The position numbers and the translations under genes are program-made. From Nitrospirota bacterium (GTDB taxonomy: Bacteria; Nitrospirota; CAKKRA01; 9FT-COMBO-42-15): 13,846 nucleotides of DNA. Under the pieces are notes generated by a model, which had not been told where the DNA came from, did not search any database, and saw nothing but the letters and a program-made list of their open reading frames with translations. The stretch spans positions 1-13,846 of the forward strand of contig JAHFEP010000068.1 in NCBI GenBank assembly GCA_023248415.1, given 5' to 3'. Below, piece by piece: positions 11,781-13,846 of the stretch (position 1 is the first letter of the stretch; each line of letters opens with the position of its first letter).

Positions 11781-12506
11781 CTATAAGCCTTTCCTCATAA
11801 TTCTTTCCGTTACTTTTGGAAGTATCCTGTTCAGCCAGTATAACAGTTTCACCTTTCCTATAAGAATCTCATAATTGTCTTTTTTGAAATTTTTCCAGAA
11901 TTCATCAGCCAGTTGGTCAGGGAAGATTTTCCCTTTTCCACGTCCCTCTGTCATTGAGGTATCAACAAGCGATGGGATAATCTCGAATAATTTTATACTC
12001 GATGATTCCAGTTGATAGCGCAGCGACTTTGAAAAGATATGCAGTCCTGCTTTGCCGGCGCAATAAACAGGCGCTCTCTCTTTTGGAACAAAAGCAAGGC
12101 CGGATGTAACGTTTATGATCGCGGACTCATTCTTTCTGAGCAGTATGGGCAGGAAGCGTTGAATTAGCAGCACAGGAGCAATCAAGTTGATATCAAACTC
12201 TTCCTTTATTAAGCGGTAAGCATCCGGTTCTTCCAGCAGGTTATAGTTGTACTGGACGCCCGCATTGTTCACAAGTATATTGACATCACTATGGTTCTCG
12301 GCCAAGCGGCTGATATCGGCTTCACGAGAGATATCAGCAACTTCAATATCTATTTCCGGGAAGCGCTCTTTTACACTTATGAGTTTTTCTTTATTTCGGC
12401 CTGCGATAATAATCCTGTTGCCTGCCTGATGGAACTTCTTAGCCAGAGCGAGCCCAACTCCTGAGCCTCCTCCTGTTATTAAAACAACATTCCCGTCTGC
12501 TACCAT
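11781..12506 (-). CDS. Short-chain dehydrogenase/reductase (DltE-like), partner of Crp/Fnr regulator
   Basis: A 241-residue classical SDR with TGGGSGVG (11-18), Arg37 after strand 2 (suggesting NADP(H)), Asp58, NNAG (80-83), Asn107, Ser135 and Tyr148-CAG-Lys152. The tail 'LIGKVKLLYWLNRILPKVTERIMRKGL' matches DltE-like proteins. Residue pattern and branch resemble the dehydrogenase at 10083-10877, but the two differ enough to be old relatives rather than a recent duplicate. AGGAGGGG lies 5 bases before the ATG. A Crp/Fnr-type box is centred 58 bases upstream. The reaction is carbonyl reduction or the reverse, on an unknown substrate. Confidence 0.9.
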   Translation of the reverse strand: MVADGNVVLITGGGSGVGLALAKKFHQAGNRIIIAGRNKEKLISVKERFPEIDIEVADISREADISRLAENHSDVNILVNNAGVQYNYNLLEEPDAYRLIKEEFDINLIAPVLLIQRFLPILLRKNESAIINVTSGLAFVPKERAPVYCAGKAGLHIFSKSLRYQLESSSIKLFEIIPSLVDTSMTEGRGKGKIFPDQLADEFWKNFKKDNYEILIGKVKLLYWLNRILPKVTERIMRKGL

Positions 12507-12529
12507 AATGCCCCTCCTTTTTTAAATCA

Positions 12530-12572
12530 ATAATAACAGACGGCTTAATCGACATCATTAACCTATGTTAAT
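12530..12572 (-). promoter_or_regulatory. Candidate class II Crp/Fnr-activated promoter of the second SDR gene
   Basis: ATTAAC-CTAT-GTTAAT (12557-12572) is a perfect inverted repeat with the 5-4-5 geometry of Fnr/PrfA boxes (TTAAC-N4-GTTAA). It overlaps the stop codon of the Crp/Fnr gene. A TATTAT -10 box lies at 12535-12530. With a start 7 bases beyond that, the repeat centre falls at -41.5, the standard class II activator position. No -35 box is needed or seen. Confidence 0.55.
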
Positions 12573-13159
12573 TTTCGTTGTAATTTTGTTCTTATGCGGC
12601 TGAGAGCAACAGGGGTGATGCCGAGATAGGAAGCAATATGATACTGTTTTATTCTGGCTTCAAGGTGTGGATACTCTTTTAGAAACTTGAAATAGCGCGT
12701 CTCCGCGCTATCAAGGAGAAATTGGCTTTCTTTTTCCTCTTTTTTTATGAACAGATTTTCTGCAATCCTCCTGCCCAATATTTGCCAGCACATGTGTTGA
12801 TTGAGCAACTGCAAATAATCCTTATATCCGACAACCAATAGCGTTGTCTCTTCCAGCGTCTGTATTGATAGCCTCGACACAAAATTCTGAAGCAACGCAC
12901 TATATGCAGCGACAAAATCGTTTTTGATGCAGAAGCTTTTATTAAATTCTTCTCCGGCTTCGTTTGTATAGTAAAGGCGCAGTATTCCAGAAATTACAAA
13001 GCCGAGTTTATGGGACTGCTCTCCGGCACGCTGAAAGTATTCGCCTTTTTTTAAATGACAAACTCTTGATATCTTTACAAATTTTTCAAATTCTTGGGCC
13101 GGTATTTCGCTGTAAAGGGTAAGTTTTTTATACAGCATTGCTTGGTCATTAGCCTTCAT
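12563..13159 (-). CDS. Crp/Fnr family transcriptional regulator
   Basis: The 198-residue protein has an N-terminal cyclic-nucleotide-binding-like beta-barrel: 'HLKKGEYFQRAGEQSHKLGFVISGILRLYYTNEAGEEFNKSFCIKNDFV' (35-83). A dimerisation helix and a C-terminal winged HTH follow, with 'IKQYHIASYLGITPVALSRIRTKL' (about 171-195). The Arg/Ser signature for cAMP binding is not evident and there is no Fnr Cys cluster, so the signal is unknown. AGGGGAAA stands right before the ATG. It is followed after 56 bases by a dehydrogenase gene whose promoter carries a matching box, a common pairing for this group. Confidence 0.9.
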   Translation of the reverse strand: MKANDQAMLYKKLTLYSEIPAQEFEKFVKISRVCHLKKGEYFQRAGEQSHKLGFVISGILRLYYTNEAGEEFNKSFCIKNDFVAAYSALLQNFVSRLSIQTLEETTLLVVGYKDYLQLLNQHMCWQILGRRIAENLFIKKEEKESQFLLDSAETRYFKFLKEYPHLEARIKQYHIASYLGITPVALSRIRTKLQRKLT

Positions 13160-13208
13160 TTTCCCCTCACAATTTTTATTATTTTTTCATACCAAATCTT
13201 CTCATACT

Positions 13209-13846
13209 TCATAGACAACTGATTTTTAGCATTTGATTCGCACCTTTTTGAAACTCAAAAGGCACTTTTATTATTTCTGCCTTTATACCATTGGAATCAA
13301 GAAATAACAATATGTCTTTTAAATGAGGATACGGCTTTGCATCAAGGCCGACAAGAGGAAATATTCTGACTTCTCCCGAACATACTCTTAGAAGCTCTTT
13401 TATAGATGCGATATGAAAATCCAAATCAAGCCTGTCGCCATACAAAAATAAAAAGTTTCCAGAAAGGACAAGTGGAAATTTTTTATCAGGAAATGGCAGA
13501 TGTGGAAGTTTTGCATGGATGTATCGTTTTTCTTTAAACCCGGCAGGAAAATCCTCAGTAAACAGTTTTAATGCCTTATTCCGTAATGCCATGACCTCGT
13601 CTTTATTTTTATAATAATCCCATGTATAGAGATGTGCTGCCTCATCAAACTTTTTAAAGACATGCTGCATATCTTTTTTGCACTTCTCTATGAGTTCATC
13701 AACACCATGATTATACAAGATATCACATGCAGTAACATCAAGGCCTAATTGATGCGCCTCTGCTGCAAATGAGGAAGCGCCCGCTGGACAGTCCAATATC
13801 GCCCCTTGCCTTAATAGCCTTTCATCAAGGTCAAGCATGCTTATAT
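13209..13846 (-). CDS. SAM-methyltransferase-like protein, 5' end outside the window
   Basis: The frame stays open to the right edge (…Ile-Ser-Met-Leu-Asp-Leu), so the ATG at 13838 is probably internal. At least 212 residues are visible. 'GAILDCPAGASSFAAEAHQLGLDVTACDILY' is a SAM-binding motif I with the next strand's Asp. 'HAKLPHLPFPDKKFPLVLSGNFLFLYGDRLDLDFHIASIKELLRVCSGEVRIFPL' follows the class I methyltransferase order, with SGNFLF replacing the usual motif IV. 'GANQMLKI' near the end is typical of this group. The reaction is unproven. The 49 bases between this gene and the Crp/Fnr start contain no clear promoter, so the two may be co-transcribed. Confidence 0.75.
   Translation of the reverse strand, partial: ISMLDLDERLLRQGAILDCPAGASSFAAEAHQLGLDVTACDILYNHGVDELIEKCKKDMQHVFKKFDEAAHLYTWDYYKNKDEVMALRNKALKLFTEDFPAGFKEKRYIHAKLPHLPFPDKKFPLVLSGNFLFLYGDRLDLDFHIASIKELLRVCSGEVRIFPLVGLDAKPYPHLKDILLFLDSNGIKAEIIKVPFEFQKGANQMLKISCL

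Overview
The window is a gene-dense stretch of AT-rich bacterial DNA. Strong Shine-Dalgarno sequences, sigma-70-type promoters with TTGACA elements, many 4-bp ATGA gene overlaps and a Sec signal peptide all point to a bacterium. The mix of genes, together with a short GTAGGGCAA...TTGCCCTAC hairpin repeat, would suit an uncultured Gram-negative lineage of the Nitrospirota or former deltaproteobacteria type. That placement is an inference from style only; no marker gene is present. The content is accessory: small single-domain enzymes and six or seven one-component regulators, with no ribosomal or core metabolic operon.

Region by region: (1) 1-753, minus strand: a flavin-binding PNPOx-like protein translationally coupled to a MarR regulator that runs off the left edge, read from a TTGACA/TATACT promoter with a 20-bp perfect palindrome between its boxes. 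(2) 784-3600: a LysR regulator diverging from a two-gene unit made of a secreted SMP-30-like beta-propeller and a DJ-1/PfpI (glyoxalase III-like) protein. The two promoters overlap, and the plus unit ends in a strong terminator. (3) 3588-4446, minus: a stand-alone AroQ-type chorismate mutase and a CopD-like four-helix membrane protein. (4) 4455-5090, minus: an ArsR repressor with a CTCGC tail, followed by a 40-residue peptide with a CGCGC motif, then a terminator. (5) 5113-8470, minus: a tight series of PNPOx-like protein, GNAT acetyltransferase, SAM methyltransferase, cupin, second GNAT and a QueG-like double [4Fe-4S] protein, with the N-terminal remnant of a third GNAT inside it. (6) 8530-9241, minus: a MazF-type toxin and RHH antitoxin with their own promoter. 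(7) 9283-10038, minus: a tautomerase followed by a YciI-like protein. (8) 10083-11641, minus: TetR followed by a short-chain dehydrogenase, with two copies of a TGACC-N3-GGTCA operator. (9) 11781-13159, minus: a Crp/Fnr regulator followed by a second dehydrogenase of the same subfamily, with an Fnr/PrfA-like TTAAC-N4-GTTAA box placed for activation. (10) 13209-13846: a methyltransferase-like protein running off the right edge.

The common theme is small, self-regulated stress or detoxification units (carbonyl/aldehyde handling, redox flavoproteins, thiol metal binding), each with a local sensor. The least explained parts are the ArsR/CGCGC-peptide pair and the six-gene coupled cluster. No rRNA, tRNA, CRISPR array, transposase or integrase was found. 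Non-coding gaps are all under 200 bases, and the promoters, operators and repeats seen in them are listed individually.
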